This document shows positions 25,153 through 34,697 of a stretch of DNA of 64,000 nucleotides, one piece after another. Made by a program: the position numbers and the translations under genes. Each line of letters opens with the position of its first letter. The first letter of the stretch is position 1. Origin of the DNA: CAVZMI01 sp050011775 (GTDB taxonomy: Bacteria > Bacteroidota > Ignavibacteria > UBA10030 > CAVZMI01); assembly GCA_050011775.1 (NCBI GenBank), contig JBEKIL010000007.1:1-64000 (forward strand), read 5' to 3'. The notes beneath the pieces are model-generated. The model was not told the origin of the DNA, made no database searches, and was given only the letters and a program-made list of their open reading frames with translations.

Positions 25153-26415
25153 ATGGATAAATTCGTTATTGACGGCGGTGTCAGGTTACAGGGTACCGTC
25201 AGGATCAGCGGTGCGAAGAATGCTTCGCTTGCGTTAATGCCCGCGACGTTATTGGCAAGCGGGAAGTACCGGCTGGAGAACACTCCGATTCTTAGAGATG
25301 TTTCCACTATGCAGAAACTTCTCCAGACGATGGGAGTAACATTCCAGCGTGAGGCTCACTCGCTGAAGGTGAATACGTTCCGTGTGAATTCTTTCGAAGC
25401 GCCATACGAACACGTAAAAAAAATGCGCGCTTCAATTTATGTGCTTGGTCCGCTTGTCGCACGATACGGATATGCGAAGGTATCGCTGCCCGGCGGTTGT
25501 GCGTGGGGACCGCGGCCTGTGAATCTGCATATCGAAGGGATGCGCAGACTCGGCGCCGATGTCAATCTAGAAGCAGGATATATTATAGCAAAAACAAAAA
25601 AGCTAAAAGGTGCAAGGATTGTCTTTGATATATCGAGCGTCGGAGCGACCGGGAATATACTGATGGCAGCGGTGCTGGCAAAGGGAACCAGCATCATCGA
25701 GAATGCCGCAATCGAACCTGAGATAACCGAGCTGGCCAAATTTCTTGTGAAAATGGGTGCAAAGATCCACGGCATCGGCTCGTCGCGTCTGGAAATCGAA
25801 GGTGTCGACGAATTACATCCGGCCGATGAAATCACAATTCCGGACCGTATTGAAGCCGGGACATTTCTTCTTGCCGGAATGATCACTAAGGGAACAATTA
25901 GAGTCGAAAGTTGTTCGCCTGATCATCTCTCGGCACTTCTGACAAGGCTCGAAGATGCAGGTGCAACTCTGAGGATAGGCGACACATGGGTGGAACTCGA
26001 TGCACCGGAGAGTATCCGTCCCGTCGATGTCACAACTGCAATCTACCCCGGCTTTCCAACAGATCTCCAGGCGCAATGGATTGCGCTCATGACCATTGCC
26101 GGAGGATCGAGTGTTGTGACGGAATCAATCTATTTCGATCGGTTTAAACATGTCCCCGAACTTATCCGCCTTGGCGCATCGATCGAGCTCAATGAAAATA
26201 CGGCCGTTGTTAAGGGTGTACAGCACCTCAAAGGAGCGAAAGTAATGTCAACCGATTTGCGCGCCTCGGCATCGTTAATTCTTGGCGGACTTATTGCCGA
26301 AGGGGAGACAGAGGTGCTGCGCGTATATCACATCGACCGCGGATATGAAGCAATTGAAAAAAAACTGCAGACACTCGGTGCGCGGATCCGACGAGAGAGC
26401 AGCGAGGAATATTGA
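25153..26415 (+). CDS. murA: UDP-N-acetylglucosamine 1-carboxyvinyltransferase
   Basis: This 420-residue enzyme makes the first committed intermediate of peptidoglycan from UDP-GlcNAc and phosphoenolpyruvate in the cytoplasm. The two-domain EPSP-synthase-like fold is complete. The N-terminus DKFVIDGGVRLQGTVRISGAKNA contains the conserved substrate Lys/Asn; the active-site loop LPGGCAWGPRPVNLHIEGM holds the catalytic, fosfomycin-sensitive cysteine, and RASASLILGGLIAEGETEV is the C-terminal signature. The next gene starts 7 bases after the stop, so the two form an operon. Normal length, no anomaly. Confidence 0.97.
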   Translation: MDKFVIDGGVRLQGTVRISGAKNASLALMPATLLASGKYRLENTPILRDVSTMQKLLQTMGVTFQREAHSLKVNTFRVNSFEAPYEHVKKMRASIYVLGPLVARYGYAKVSLPGGCAWGPRPVNLHIEGMRRLGADVNLEAGYIIAKTKKLKGARIVFDISSVGATGNILMAAVLAKGTSIIENAAIEPEITELAKFLVKMGAKIHGIGSSRLEIEGVDELHPADEITIPDRIEAGTFLLAGMITKGTIRVESCSPDHLSALLTRLEDAGATLRIGDTWVELDAPESIRPVDVTTAIYPGFPTDLQAQWIALMTIAGGSSVVTESIYFDRFKHVPELIRLGASIELNENTAVVKGVQHLKGAKVMSTDLRASASLILGGLIAEGETEVLRVYHIDRGYEAIEKKLQTLGARIRRESSEEY

Positions 26416-26422
26416 CGATTTC

Positions 26423-28669
26423 ATGAAAATTCTTCTTTGTATTTACCTGCTTATAGCATTGTTGCTCATCCCTGTTCCATTATTTAATACCATCGGATAT
26501 GAGTTTTCGGCCTTCATGGGAATTGTGGTGGGAATTGGAGGTGGATTATTCACACTCTCGCTGTTCAGGAAAAAATTTTCGGGTGCTGAGCGCATATTAC
26601 CGGCTGAATACACGCGTTTTCTTTTAAACGCAGCAGTGCAAAATGTGCTCGCAATGCTTGTCCCTGTTGCCGTCATGATGGTGAATGCACTGTTTGTTAA
26701 AAACTGTAATATTCTCCAGGGAATGGCGTTCGTGTTCCTCATCCCATGCGTAACAATACTTTTTAGTGTTGCGCTTGCCGGATTGATCGGACTGCTTGTG
26801 GTGCATTCAAAGACGCTCTATAGTGTTCTTATTGCCGCCATCTTTTTTTTCCCTCTTATTCATACATATTTTGAACCCCAGCTGTATGCGTACAACGTGC
26901 TCTTCGGATATTTCCCCGGATTTTCATATGACGAGTTTCTACCTATTACACCGGCCTTCGTTCTTTTCCGGATTCTCACTCTTTGTGCGGCGATGATTTT
27001 TCTCCTAAGTGGTGTTGCGATTGCTTCTTCGACACTATGCAGAGAAAATTTCTGGCAGAAAATCAGGGGAATCGCGGTCATGGTGAAAAAACCGGGACCT
27101 GCTGTCGCAGCCGTTACACTGATTTTTATCCTGGCAGGATCTTATTATTTCAGACACGAGCTCTCTTTCGAGTCGTCAACATCCTATGTGCAAAAAATTC
27201 TCGGGGCAAAATATTCAACACAGCATTTTGATATCTATTACTCTCCTTCAACATACTCGGAGAAAGAAATTATACGGATTGCAGGGGAACACGAGTATCG
27301 CTATATGCAGATTATTGGCGAGCTCCGAACAGTGCCACTGGCGAAAATCCAATCGTATATCTATCCGTCTGCCGAAGTCAAACAGCGACTTCTCGGTACG
27401 GCAACGACAGATATTGCTAAACCATGGATGCGTGAAGTCCACATAAGTGCCGCTTCGCTTGAAGAAACTTTGAAGCATGAGCTGGTTCATGTCATCGCAG
27501 GCCGGTTTGGTATGCCTTTTCTCAGAATCAGTCCGCGGATGGGATTGGTAGAAGGACTCGCAGTGGCGCTCGGGGGAGATAGGGGTGAACGGACCCTTCA
27601 TTATTATGCGGCGGCAATGAAGGAATTTGGCGTCGATTTTAATATCGAAAAGCTTCTTTCTTATTCCGGATTTATCACACAGGCTCCCGCTAAAAGTTAT
27701 ATCGTCTGCGGTTCATTTGTGCAATATCTGCTCGATCATTACGGGATTGAACGATTCAAGCGGTCCTATCAGGGCGGTAGCTTTGAAACGGGCTACGGGC
27801 GATCGCTGCAGAGCCTTATTGCAGAATGGGATGATTTTCTATCGCAGATAAAAATTTCCGATTCAGATGAAGCACATGTGCGGTATTTTTTTAGGAGGCC
27901 TCCGGTATTCAAAAAAACCTGTGCCCGTGTGACAGCAGAATGGATGAATGATGCGGGGAAAAAAATCCGTGAGAAGAACTATGCGGCAGCCGCAGTGTTC
28001 TACAGGCACGCATACGATGAAACGGGAAGCGATGATGCATTATTGGGATATATGCAATCGGAATTTCGCGCTGAAGAGTACGATAGCGTGACGACTTCGT
28101 CTCTGAGTAAACACCGGCCGCCAATTATGCCGATGGCCGATCTGTTGATCGGAGATGCATACATGATGAAAGGAGACAGCGTACAGGCATGTCGATATTA
28201 TACATCGTTGATTACGAATCACATCCTTCGATCGTATAACGAGCTTGCAGTGATACGATTGACATGGCTTGCCCGGCCAGGTCAATACTCTGCGATGCGG
28301 CAGTTTTACCATGAGAATGAAGATTCGATCCGCATCGATATTCTGAGGAAATTGCTTCTCGACCCGCAGATCGATACAGAAACCGGATCATTGTATCGAT
28401 ATATTATGCTTCGTTTATATGTGAACGCGCAGCGTTATACCGATGCGCGAAATCTGATCTCGGACGAGGAATTTATTTTCCAGGATTCCACGCTGAATTA
28501 CAGTAATGAAGTGTTACGTGCCGTCGTTTTTGAGCATACATGGGAATGGGAAAAAGCTAAACTTCATTACTGGCGGGCGTTGAATTATACATCGCAGGAG
28601 ACTGAGAAGAATCGTATTGAAGATCGCATTGAATTGTGCAACTGGTTCGAGAGGCACAAGAGTTTTTGA
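26423..28669 (+). CDS. Membrane protein with HExxH-type metallopeptidase and TPR-like regions
   Basis: A 748-residue protein. The first ~290 residues contain about eight hydrophobic helices (starting KILLCIYLLIALLLIPV). After the last helix comes TLKHELVHVIAGRFGMPFLRISPRMGLVEGLAVALGG: an HExxH-like HELVH zinc motif plus a downstream EGLA, the third-ligand pattern of gluzincins (peptidase_MA-like). The C-terminal third is rich in Tyr/Ala helix pairs (KNYAAAAVFYRHAYDETG, GDAYMMKGDSVQACRYYTSL), consistent with TPR repeats. The frame is open upstream into murA, but the ATG at 26423, 7 bases after the murA stop, precedes the first helix and is preferred. Substrate unknown; co-expression with murA suggests an envelope role. 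Confidence 0.78.
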   Translation: MKILLCIYLLIALLLIPVPLFNTIGYEFSAFMGIVVGIGGGLFTLSLFRKKFSGAERILPAEYTRFLLNAAVQNVLAMLVPVAVMMVNALFVKNCNILQGMAFVFLIPCVTILFSVALAGLIGLLVVHSKTLYSVLIAAIFFFPLIHTYFEPQLYAYNVLFGYFPGFSYDEFLPITPAFVLFRILTLCAAMIFLLSGVAIASSTLCRENFWQKIRGIAVMVKKPGPAVAAVTLIFILAGSYYFRHELSFESSTSYVQKILGAKYSTQHFDIYYSPSTYSEKEIIRIAGEHEYRYMQIIGELRTVPLAKIQSYIYPSAEVKQRLLGTATTDIAKPWMREVHISAASLEETLKHELVHVIAGRFGMPFLRISPRMGLVEGLAVALGGDRGERTLHYYAAAMKEFGVDFNIEKLLSYSGFITQAPAKSYIVCGSFVQYLLDHYGIERFKRSYQGGSFETGYGRSLQSLIAEWDDFLSQIKISDSDEAHVRYFFRRPPVFKKTCARVTAEWMNDAGKKIREKNYAAAAVFYRHAYDETGSDDALLGYMQSEFRAEEYDSVTTSSLSKHRPPIMPMADLLIGDAYMMKGDSVQACRYYTSLITNHILRSYNELAVIRLTWLARPGQYSAMRQFYHENEDSIRIDILRKLLLDPQIDTETGSLYRYIMLRLYVNAQRYTDARNLISDEEFIFQDSTLNYSNEVLRAVVFEHTWEWEKAKLHYWRALNYTSQETEKNRIEDRIELCNWFERHKSF

Positions 28670-28919
28670 AAATGCTTTAGGGATTTTGGATTTCGGTCTA
28701 CGACCCATAGGGAATGATGATTGCGGATTGATAAGTACGGACCTGCTGATTTATTCGTCAAAGCGTTTAATATCATAAAGTTCCTAATTTGTATTTTTTA
28801 TCGATTTTTATGGGTAGGTAGACTCTATGAGTGATAAATCGTGAGGATGGTTGTTTTTAATACTTGCTTTTCCAAACCTCTCTCAGTATTATTCCTGTAT
28901 GAAAATTGGTGGACAAGGT

Positions 28920-30371
28920 ATGTCCCGTACATTTCTCTTCATACTCGCCGTTGTTTTTCTTCTTGCCGGCTGCAGTTCGTCGAATCGGATAGCCACCTGT
29001 TTCTACTCGACAGCCATCGAGCGTACGACGCTTCCGTTGATTTCATTTGACCCTGTGAATTTTGTCGCGGATGGAAAACCGCGTCTTGACGTTCTGTTCC
29101 AGATTCCCTTCAAGAATCTGAAATTTCAGAAAGCGGGGAATGCATTTGTTGCTACATATTCTGTTACTGTACGAGTACTCACATCCGATGAGAAGCAAAT
29201 CGCGATACAGGAGTGGTCAAAAACGGTTTCGGTCAAAGACTATGAACGAACAGTATCCAATGAGAGTGAAGCGACACTCCGGGTATTCGTTCTTCCGCCG
29301 GAGAAATATACGCTTGCGGTTACAATTCTTGACGAACATTCACAGCAGCAGCAAGAAGAGCGGAAAGAAGTGAATGTCCATCCGGCGGTTGGTCAGTTCG
29401 AAGCAAGCGATATTGTTCTTCTTCAAAAAATCACGGAGGATCAGGGGATTAAAACAATCACACCGATGTTTCCATCCGATATAGGTAAATTCCGGTCGTT
29501 CTCGACGTTTATGGAAGTCTATGATTCTCTCGGCATCGACACGCTTTATGTAAGTACCAGAATTGTACCGTTTCATATTGATTATGATCGACGACATCAG
29601 AGTTCACCGTATTCATACAAATCCTTCTTCAATCCGAAGTATTTATTCACACCCAGATACGATCAAGGATTTGTCCGTCCCGATACCATCGCTGCTCTGG
29701 GAGGACCGAACATCCCTCTACAGGATTTGTTTTTACCCAAACTCGATAATGAATTTGCTCGTTCCGATACAATTGTTATTACAGTAGGATCGCCGACACA
29801 GTTGTTTAATTCATTCATAGTTCCACCACCCGGGCGATATCAATTGTTAACGGAAGTGGTGAAGAAAAAAGAGGGGAAAACGGATACTCTCCACATCGGC
29901 AGAGTCCTTACAGTTCATTCAGAATATTTTCCGGATGTTGTCGATAGTGACGATCTCATAGGTCCGCTGCAATATATTACGGAGCGGGACGAATATGATT
30001 CGTTAAGAGCACCGGCGAATAAAGAAGAACGCGCCCGTAGGCTTGAACAGTTTTGGAATACAAAACTCGATCCGGCTCGACGTCAGGAATTCTATGGCCG
30101 TGTCCGTCAGGCGAATGAATATTTTACAGGCATCGTTGACGGATGGCGTACGCCGATGGGGATGACGTACATTGTTGCCGGTCCTCCGGCGGAACTCGAA
30201 TGCCAGCCCGGAATAAGTGAAACGTGGTATTATGGTTATCAACAGAGCTATGTAGTTTTTATTTTTCAAACCGGTCCCGGAGCACAGAACGACGGACATC
30301 CTTTTTATATGCTTACCGGCTATCCAGCCGAGAATGTCTGGTCAAATTTTGTCGATAAGTGGCGTCGATGA
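28920..30371 (+). CDS. GWxTD-domain lipoprotein
   Basis: This protein of about 483 residues has signal peptide RTFLFILAVVFLLAGC with lipobox LAGC, then an Ig/beta-sandwich-like region (FQKAGNAFVATYSVTVRVLTSDEKQIAIQEWSKTVSVKDYERT). The C-terminal ~120 residues carry the GWxTD domain: LRAPANKEERARRLEQFWNTKLDP, GIVDGWRTPMGMTYIVAGPPAELE and ETWYYGYQQSYVVFIFQ. The eponymous motif reads GWRTP here, so its last residue is changed. GWxTD proteins are characteristic of the FCB superphylum and of unknown function. I choose the ATG at 28920 because the lipobox then falls at the normal distance; the frame is open 23 codons further upstream. Confidence 0.86.
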   Translation: MSRTFLFILAVVFLLAGCSSSNRIATCFYSTAIERTTLPLISFDPVNFVADGKPRLDVLFQIPFKNLKFQKAGNAFVATYSVTVRVLTSDEKQIAIQEWSKTVSVKDYERTVSNESEATLRVFVLPPEKYTLAVTILDEHSQQQQEERKEVNVHPAVGQFEASDIVLLQKITEDQGIKTITPMFPSDIGKFRSFSTFMEVYDSLGIDTLYVSTRIVPFHIDYDRRHQSSPYSYKSFFNPKYLFTPRYDQGFVRPDTIAALGGPNIPLQDLFLPKLDNEFARSDTIVITVGSPTQLFNSFIVPPPGRYQLLTEVVKKKEGKTDTLHIGRVLTVHSEYFPDVVDSDDLIGPLQYITERDEYDSLRAPANKEERARRLEQFWNTKLDPARRQEFYGRVRQANEYFTGIVDGWRTPMGMTYIVAGPPAELECQPGISETWYYGYQQSYVVFIFQTGPGAQNDGHPFYMLTGYPAENVWSNFVDKWRR

Positions 30372-30400
30372 TCCGCACCGCCCATGACACATCAGTGTAA

Positions 30401-30580
30401 ATACCTAAAAAAGCAATACAGAAAATTCTCCTGACCCGCCTCCGTTTTCTCGGCGATGTCATGTTGGCAACGCCGCTTATCCGTGTATTGTGTGAGAAAT
30501 TTCCTTTGAGAGGCTCGATATTAAAGTAGTTTTTCAGGCTGTTGCTGAGCGGATCAGTTGGAAAAGCATGGAAAAAGAAA
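30401..30580 (+). pseudogene. Relic of an ADP-heptose:LPS heptosyltransferase
   Basis: From about 30422 one frame reads KILLTRLRFLGDVMLATPLI and continues RVLCEKFP, the unmistakable N-terminal strand-helix of glycosyltransferase family 9 (GDVxLxTP). After a frameshift near 30507 a second frame continues LDIKVVFQAVAERIS, which would be the next strand, then stops near 30577. The rest of a ~340-residue enzyme is missing. The gap 30372-30768 contains nothing else except an AT-rich upstream region for enolase. Confidence 0.75.
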
Positions 30581-30768
30581 TTGAATAACATACATAATGA
30601 ATGAATGTCCTGAAAAAACGGCCATCCGTACACGGATTTATATTCTCACCTTTCAGAAAAAATTTCTCTCATTGATTTTCAACCTCTTTTTGATTTTATT
30701 ACATGCTGATTTTTCAATCTTAGAATAACAAAAGCTGATAAACAACCTTACTACAGGGATAATTGATT

Positions 30769-32055
30769 ATGACAACTATTGTTGATGTATGGGCTAGGGA
30801 AATTCTCGATTCACGCGGTAATCCGACAATTGAAGTGGATGTCGAACTCGAAAGCGGTGCACAGGGTCGCGCGGCTGTTCCAAGCGGCGCATCGACAGGC
30901 GAACATGAAGCTGTTGAGCTTCGCGATGGAGATCCGAAACGCTACGGCGGGAAAGGCACACTGAAGGCGGTTGAAAACGTCAATAAAATCATTTCAGAAG
31001 AAGTCATCGGTTTTGACGCGCTCGATCAGGTCGGTATTGATAGATTGATGATCGAGCTTGACGGGACAGAGAACAAGGGAAAACTCGGAGCTAATGCAAT
31101 TCTTGGCGTTTCGCTTGCAGTGGCGAAGGCTGCCGCCAGTGAGCTCGGTTTACCGCTCTATCGCTATATCGGCGGGACGAATGCCAAAACGCTTCCGGTT
31201 CCCCAGATGAACATCCTCAACGGAGGAAGTCATGCCGATAATAACGTCGATCTTCAGGAATTTATGATCGTTCCGGCAAATGCCCCTTCCTTCGCCGAAG
31301 CTCTCCGAATGGGAGCGGAAGTGTTTCATTCGCTCAAATCTGTGTTGAAGAAAAAAGGATACAATACAGCTGTGGGTGATGAAGGTGGATTTGCACCAAG
31401 CCTTAAGTCGAACGAGGAAGCAGTAGAAGTCATTCTTGAAGCCATTGCAAAAGCGAACTACTCACCGGGAAAAGACATATTCGTGGCACTCGATCCGGCA
31501 TCGAGCGAGTTCTTCGAAAATGGAAAATATGTATTCAGCAAGTCGGATAAGTCGTCGAAGACTCCGGAGCAGATGGTGAAATACTATGAAAACTGGGTCA
31601 AACAATATCCGATCATCTCGATCGAAGACGGTATGGCTGAAAACGATTGGGACGGATGGAAATTGATGACCGATGTCCTGGGGAAGAAAATCCAGCTAGT
31701 CGGTGATGATCTGTTTGTGACGAACACATCATACCTTGCCAAGGGAATTGAAAAGGGTGTTGCCAATTCCATCCTCATCAAAGTGAACCAGATAGGGACA
31801 CTGACAGAGACACTCGATGCCATTGAAATGGCGAAGCGCGCCTCCTATACAGCCGTTGTCAGTCACCGTTCAGGTGAAACAGAGGATTCGACGATTGCCG
31901 ACATCGTCGTTGCGACGAATGCAGGGCAAATCAAGACGGGCTCGGCAAGCCGTACCGATCGTATTGCAAAATATAATCAACTCCTAAGGATCGAGGAAGA
32001 ACTCGATACAAACGGTGTGTTTGCAGGACTCGGTGCGTTTCGTCGGAAGAAATAA
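30769..32055 (+). CDS. eno: Enolase
   Basis: This 428-residue glycolytic enzyme interconverts 2-phosphoglycerate and phosphoenolpyruvate. The N-terminus VDVWAREILDSRGNPTIEVDV, the magnesium ligands (FVALDPASSEF, IISIEDGMAENDW, QLVGDDLFVTN), the catalytic lysine segment NSILIKVNQIGTLTETLDAI and SHRSGETEDSTIADI are all intact. Length is normal. I use the ATG at 30769; the frame is open from a TTG two codons earlier. The gene has its own ~190-base AT-rich upstream region and stands just before the interrupted phosphoglucomutase locus. Confidence 0.98.
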   Translation: MTTIVDVWAREILDSRGNPTIEVDVELESGAQGRAAVPSGASTGEHEAVELRDGDPKRYGGKGTLKAVENVNKIISEEVIGFDALDQVGIDRLMIELDGTENKGKLGANAILGVSLAVAKAAASELGLPLYRYIGGTNAKTLPVPQMNILNGGSHADNNVDLQEFMIVPANAPSFAEALRMGAEVFHSLKSVLKKKGYNTAVGDEGGFAPSLKSNEEAVEVILEAIAKANYSPGKDIFVALDPASSEFFENGKYVFSKSDKSSKTPEQMVKYYENWVKQYPIISIEDGMAENDWDGWKLMTDVLGKKIQLVGDDLFVTNTSYLAKGIEKGVANSILIKVNQIGTLTETLDAIEMAKRASYTAVVSHRSGETEDSTIADIVVATNAGQIKTGSASRTDRIAKYNQLLRIEEELDTNGVFAGLGAFRRKK

Positions 32056-32093
32056 TTCATTAAATGTTCGGGTGTGGAGTATAAAGAATTTGT

Positions 32094-32174
32094 ATGACTT
32101 TGATGATTACATTCGGTACCGATGGGAAAGTTAAGATCATCATCAACAGTAAGGAAACGGAAGTAGAACTATGA
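32094..32174 (+). pseudogene. N-terminal remnant of a phosphoglucomutase/phosphomannomutase
   Basis: The short frame begins MTLMITFGTDG, which is the start expected of a bacterial alpha-D-phosphohexomutase (FGTDGWRG). The similarity stops at that point, and the following residues (KVKIIINSKETEVEL) look unrelated. The stop codon overlaps the ATG of the AT-rich mutase gene that follows. A C-terminal piece of the same kind of enzyme lies at 35561-35974. I read both as ends of one resident gene that has been split and decayed. Confidence 0.5.
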
Positions 32175-34468
32175 CACATCGTTTAGGACACGAGGACGTT
32201 ACTCAATATTGGCACGAGATTAAGAGCCAGGTCATGCATTCAATCACAAACTATTTAGATGTTGCTCCCCTTGATGATTTACTTAGACAAAAAGCATTAT
32301 CTGAAAATGGCGTTTTTGCAAATTTGTGTAAATGGATGGAAGACTTAAACATAGACAGGCTCTCACCTAAAGCGAAAGACGGGATTCTTAAAGCGATTGA
32401 GAATAACAGATGGGCAGATATTGCCGAGGTTTTCTATACAGATATAGAATTTGGTACAGGAGGTATAAGAGGTCGAGCGGTTATTACTGATGAGGAATTG
32501 GAGATGCTACGTGATGAAGGGGTCGGCGCTCCTTTCCTAAGGGGGCCGAATACAATTAATGATCTTGTCTTTTCCCAGATATCTGCTGCAATCGCAAGAT
32601 TTGGGAATGATCGCAAGTTCAAAAGTGTCGTGATTGGATATGATAGTCGCCTCAGAGGGCGGGATTTTGCTCACCTTGTTGCAAGTGTTTTCATTTATTT
32701 CGGATATAAGGTCCTTCTTTTTGATGATGTAGTTCCATATCCCGAGGTCACTTTTGCCATTCCACATTTGAAAGCAGATATTGGGATTCTCATTTCTGCA
32801 AGCCACAATGATAGAAGATATAATGGTTACAAACTCTCATGCTCTAATGGTTCACAATTTTCAATTAGTGATCGGACTATTATACTTGATAAATACATCG
32901 GGACGACACAATTTAAAGACATCTCATATACTCCTCTGGAAAAGACTTCCGACGATCAACTATTATTTCTTGGTGGTGGATACAAATATCCACATTTAGA
33001 ATATTATAGCTTCAGAGGTCTTCCGAAAGATGTGCATAAGGAACATTTTAGTCATGTATTAGAGTTTGTACTGGAAAAAAAAGAAATTCGAGAACTAACG
33101 GACCAAATACATCTTGCATATTCTGCTTATAATGGAGCTGGTGGTCCTACCGTTAAAAGGCTGGTTGAAGCCTTAGGGATTATTAAGTTCGATGTTATAG
33201 CTTCTATGTACAAAGTGGACGGTATGTTCCCTGCATTTGAAGATCTTCGCAGTCCCAAAGGGTACAAGGTGTACCAACAACCGGATCCTGGAGAACCGCG
33301 TGCAGCTGAAGTTGCACTGAAGAAATATGTTCAAGAGTATGGGGAAAAAAGATTGCAGAAAGTTGATCTTCTAATTGGAACTGATCCCGATGCTGACAGA
33401 ACTGGAATCACTGTAAAAGTACCGAATGAATTTCGGAAGATAGTTGGCAATCACGAATTCCTCCTCCTTGATGCAGACACAGCTTGGTCGCTTATCCTTT
33501 GGTATCGGCTGGAAAACTGGCAAAAAATCACTGGTCTTAAAATGATGGGTCTAAGCATCGAGAACTGTTTTATTGCTCAATCCCACACAACGACAGATGT
33601 AATGCCATTCTTGGCGAAGAAATATGGCCTTGGATGTGTGAAAACATGGGTAGGTTTTGCACAACTCGCGACGGCAGTCGAAAAAGTATGGACTGGTACT
33701 CTCTATGAAGACTATTTCATACCCTCAAATAGGACAGAAGACTTCCGTTCAATTTTTGGATTTGAAAACATATCATCAAAATCAATCTATAATTTTGCAG
33801 CACTTGAACAGTCGAATGGATTCAGCATTCTAGGCGGAAGACCTAAGTCGCAGTACGATTTAGGTGAATATGGACACGTGCGAGATAAGGACGGAACGTT
33901 TGCAGCAATTTTATTTCTTGACTTGTTGACATATTCCAAGCGTATTGGGAAAAGTATTTTGGATATTGTGAATGAAAAACTCTATCTTGATCCAAATATA
34001 GGTCTGATCAGAACGGGTTATAGAGCCGCACCTCAATATGGTCAATATGAGGGTCTTGAGGGAAGGTCTTTAAAGCTTGATATAATCAGAAACGTATTAC
34101 ATTTGGTTGACGATGTTACGGAAAAGGGTGTAACAATCGGCAAGCGAAACGTTACTAGATATGAAATCTATAAGACAGGAAAGTATGATATTCAGCACGG
34201 TCACACGGCAGATAGGGGTTTTGATTATTCGAAACGTGAAACGTACTGGTTTCCTGACGAGGGTATTCGATTCTATTTTGAAGATAATTATAATCATCTT
34301 ACAGTACGGCCCTCAGGAACGTCCCAAAGCTTGCGATTTCATGTTCAACTGCGAAATGGCGACGTGAATAAGTATAACATAAACAAGAAACGAAAAAAAC
34401 TTGAAATTGAAATCCAAACTATCTTTGATGAAATAGGAGATAGACTTGGAGTTGACTGGGAAATATAA
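32171..34468 (+). CDS. PGM2-like alpha-D-phosphohexomutase
   Basis: This 765-residue, unusually long phosphohexomutase would convert hexose or pentose 1- and 6(5)-phosphates. FGTGGIRG at 94-101 marks the PGM2/phosphopentomutase branch (FGTAGLRG in relatives). The active-site serine loop SASHNDRRYNGYK is at 209-221, the metal loop GTDPDADRTGI at 403-413, and the phosphate loop RPSGTSQSLRF lies near the C-terminus. The extra length is in an ~90-residue N-terminal helical extension and insertions in domain 3. Base composition is visibly more AT-rich than neighbours (enolase, GalT-like gene), as in the next two genes. GGAAG lies about 7 bases before the ATG. Probably transferred into the locus. 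Confidence 0.85.
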   Translation: MTHRLGHEDVTQYWHEIKSQVMHSITNYLDVAPLDDLLRQKALSENGVFANLCKWMEDLNIDRLSPKAKDGILKAIENNRWADIAEVFYTDIEFGTGGIRGRAVITDEELEMLRDEGVGAPFLRGPNTINDLVFSQISAAIARFGNDRKFKSVVIGYDSRLRGRDFAHLVASVFIYFGYKVLLFDDVVPYPEVTFAIPHLKADIGILISASHNDRRYNGYKLSCSNGSQFSISDRTIILDKYIGTTQFKDISYTPLEKTSDDQLLFLGGGYKYPHLEYYSFRGLPKDVHKEHFSHVLEFVLEKKEIRELTDQIHLAYSAYNGAGGPTVKRLVEALGIIKFDVIASMYKVDGMFPAFEDLRSPKGYKVYQQPDPGEPRAAEVALKKYVQEYGEKRLQKVDLLIGTDPDADRTGITVKVPNEFRKIVGNHEFLLLDADTAWSLILWYRLENWQKITGLKMMGLSIENCFIAQSHTTTDVMPFLAKKYGLGCVKTWVGFAQLATAVEKVWTGTLYEDYFIPSNRTEDFRSIFGFENISSKSIYNFAALEQSNGFSILGGRPKSQYDLGEYGHVRDKDGTFAAILFLDLLTYSKRIGKSILDIVNEKLYLDPNIGLIRTGYRAAPQYGQYEGLEGRSLKLDIIRNVLHLVDDVTEKGVTIGKRNVTRYEIYKTGKYDIQHGHTADRGFDYSKRETYWFPDEGIRFYFEDNYNHLTVRPSGTSQSLRFHVQLRNGDVNKYNINKKRKKLEIEIQTIFDEIGDRLGVDWEI

Positions 34469-34495
34469 TTGTAGTATCAAATACTAAAAATCAAA

Positions 34496-34696
34496 ATGTC
34501 TAAAGGTCATCGATTTAACTTATCCTATTCTGCATTACTTTTGAGTCTTACAACGATATGTATGATAATAGGGTTATATGTCTTGCTCTATACTGAACGT
34601 ATATTAATTGGAATAGGTATATGTATTAGTGGTTTCGTTTCGGGTATATCTGTTGTGTTCACCATAATTAAAAGAAAACAACACGGAGTATACTAG
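34496..34696 (+). CDS. Small two-helix membrane protein
   Basis: These 66 residues contain two hydrophobic helices (YSALLLSLTTICMIIGLYVLLY and ILIGIGICISGFVSGISVVFTII) with a short polar turn and a basic tail KRKQHGVY. The next gene starts one base after its stop, so they are very probably co-translated. No family recognised. Its AT-rich composition matches its neighbours on both sides, placing it in the same inserted block. Confidence 0.55.
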   Translation: MSKGHRFNLSYSALLLSLTTICMIIGLYVLLYTERILIGIGICISGFVSGISVVFTIIKRKQHGVY

Positions 34697-34697
34697 A

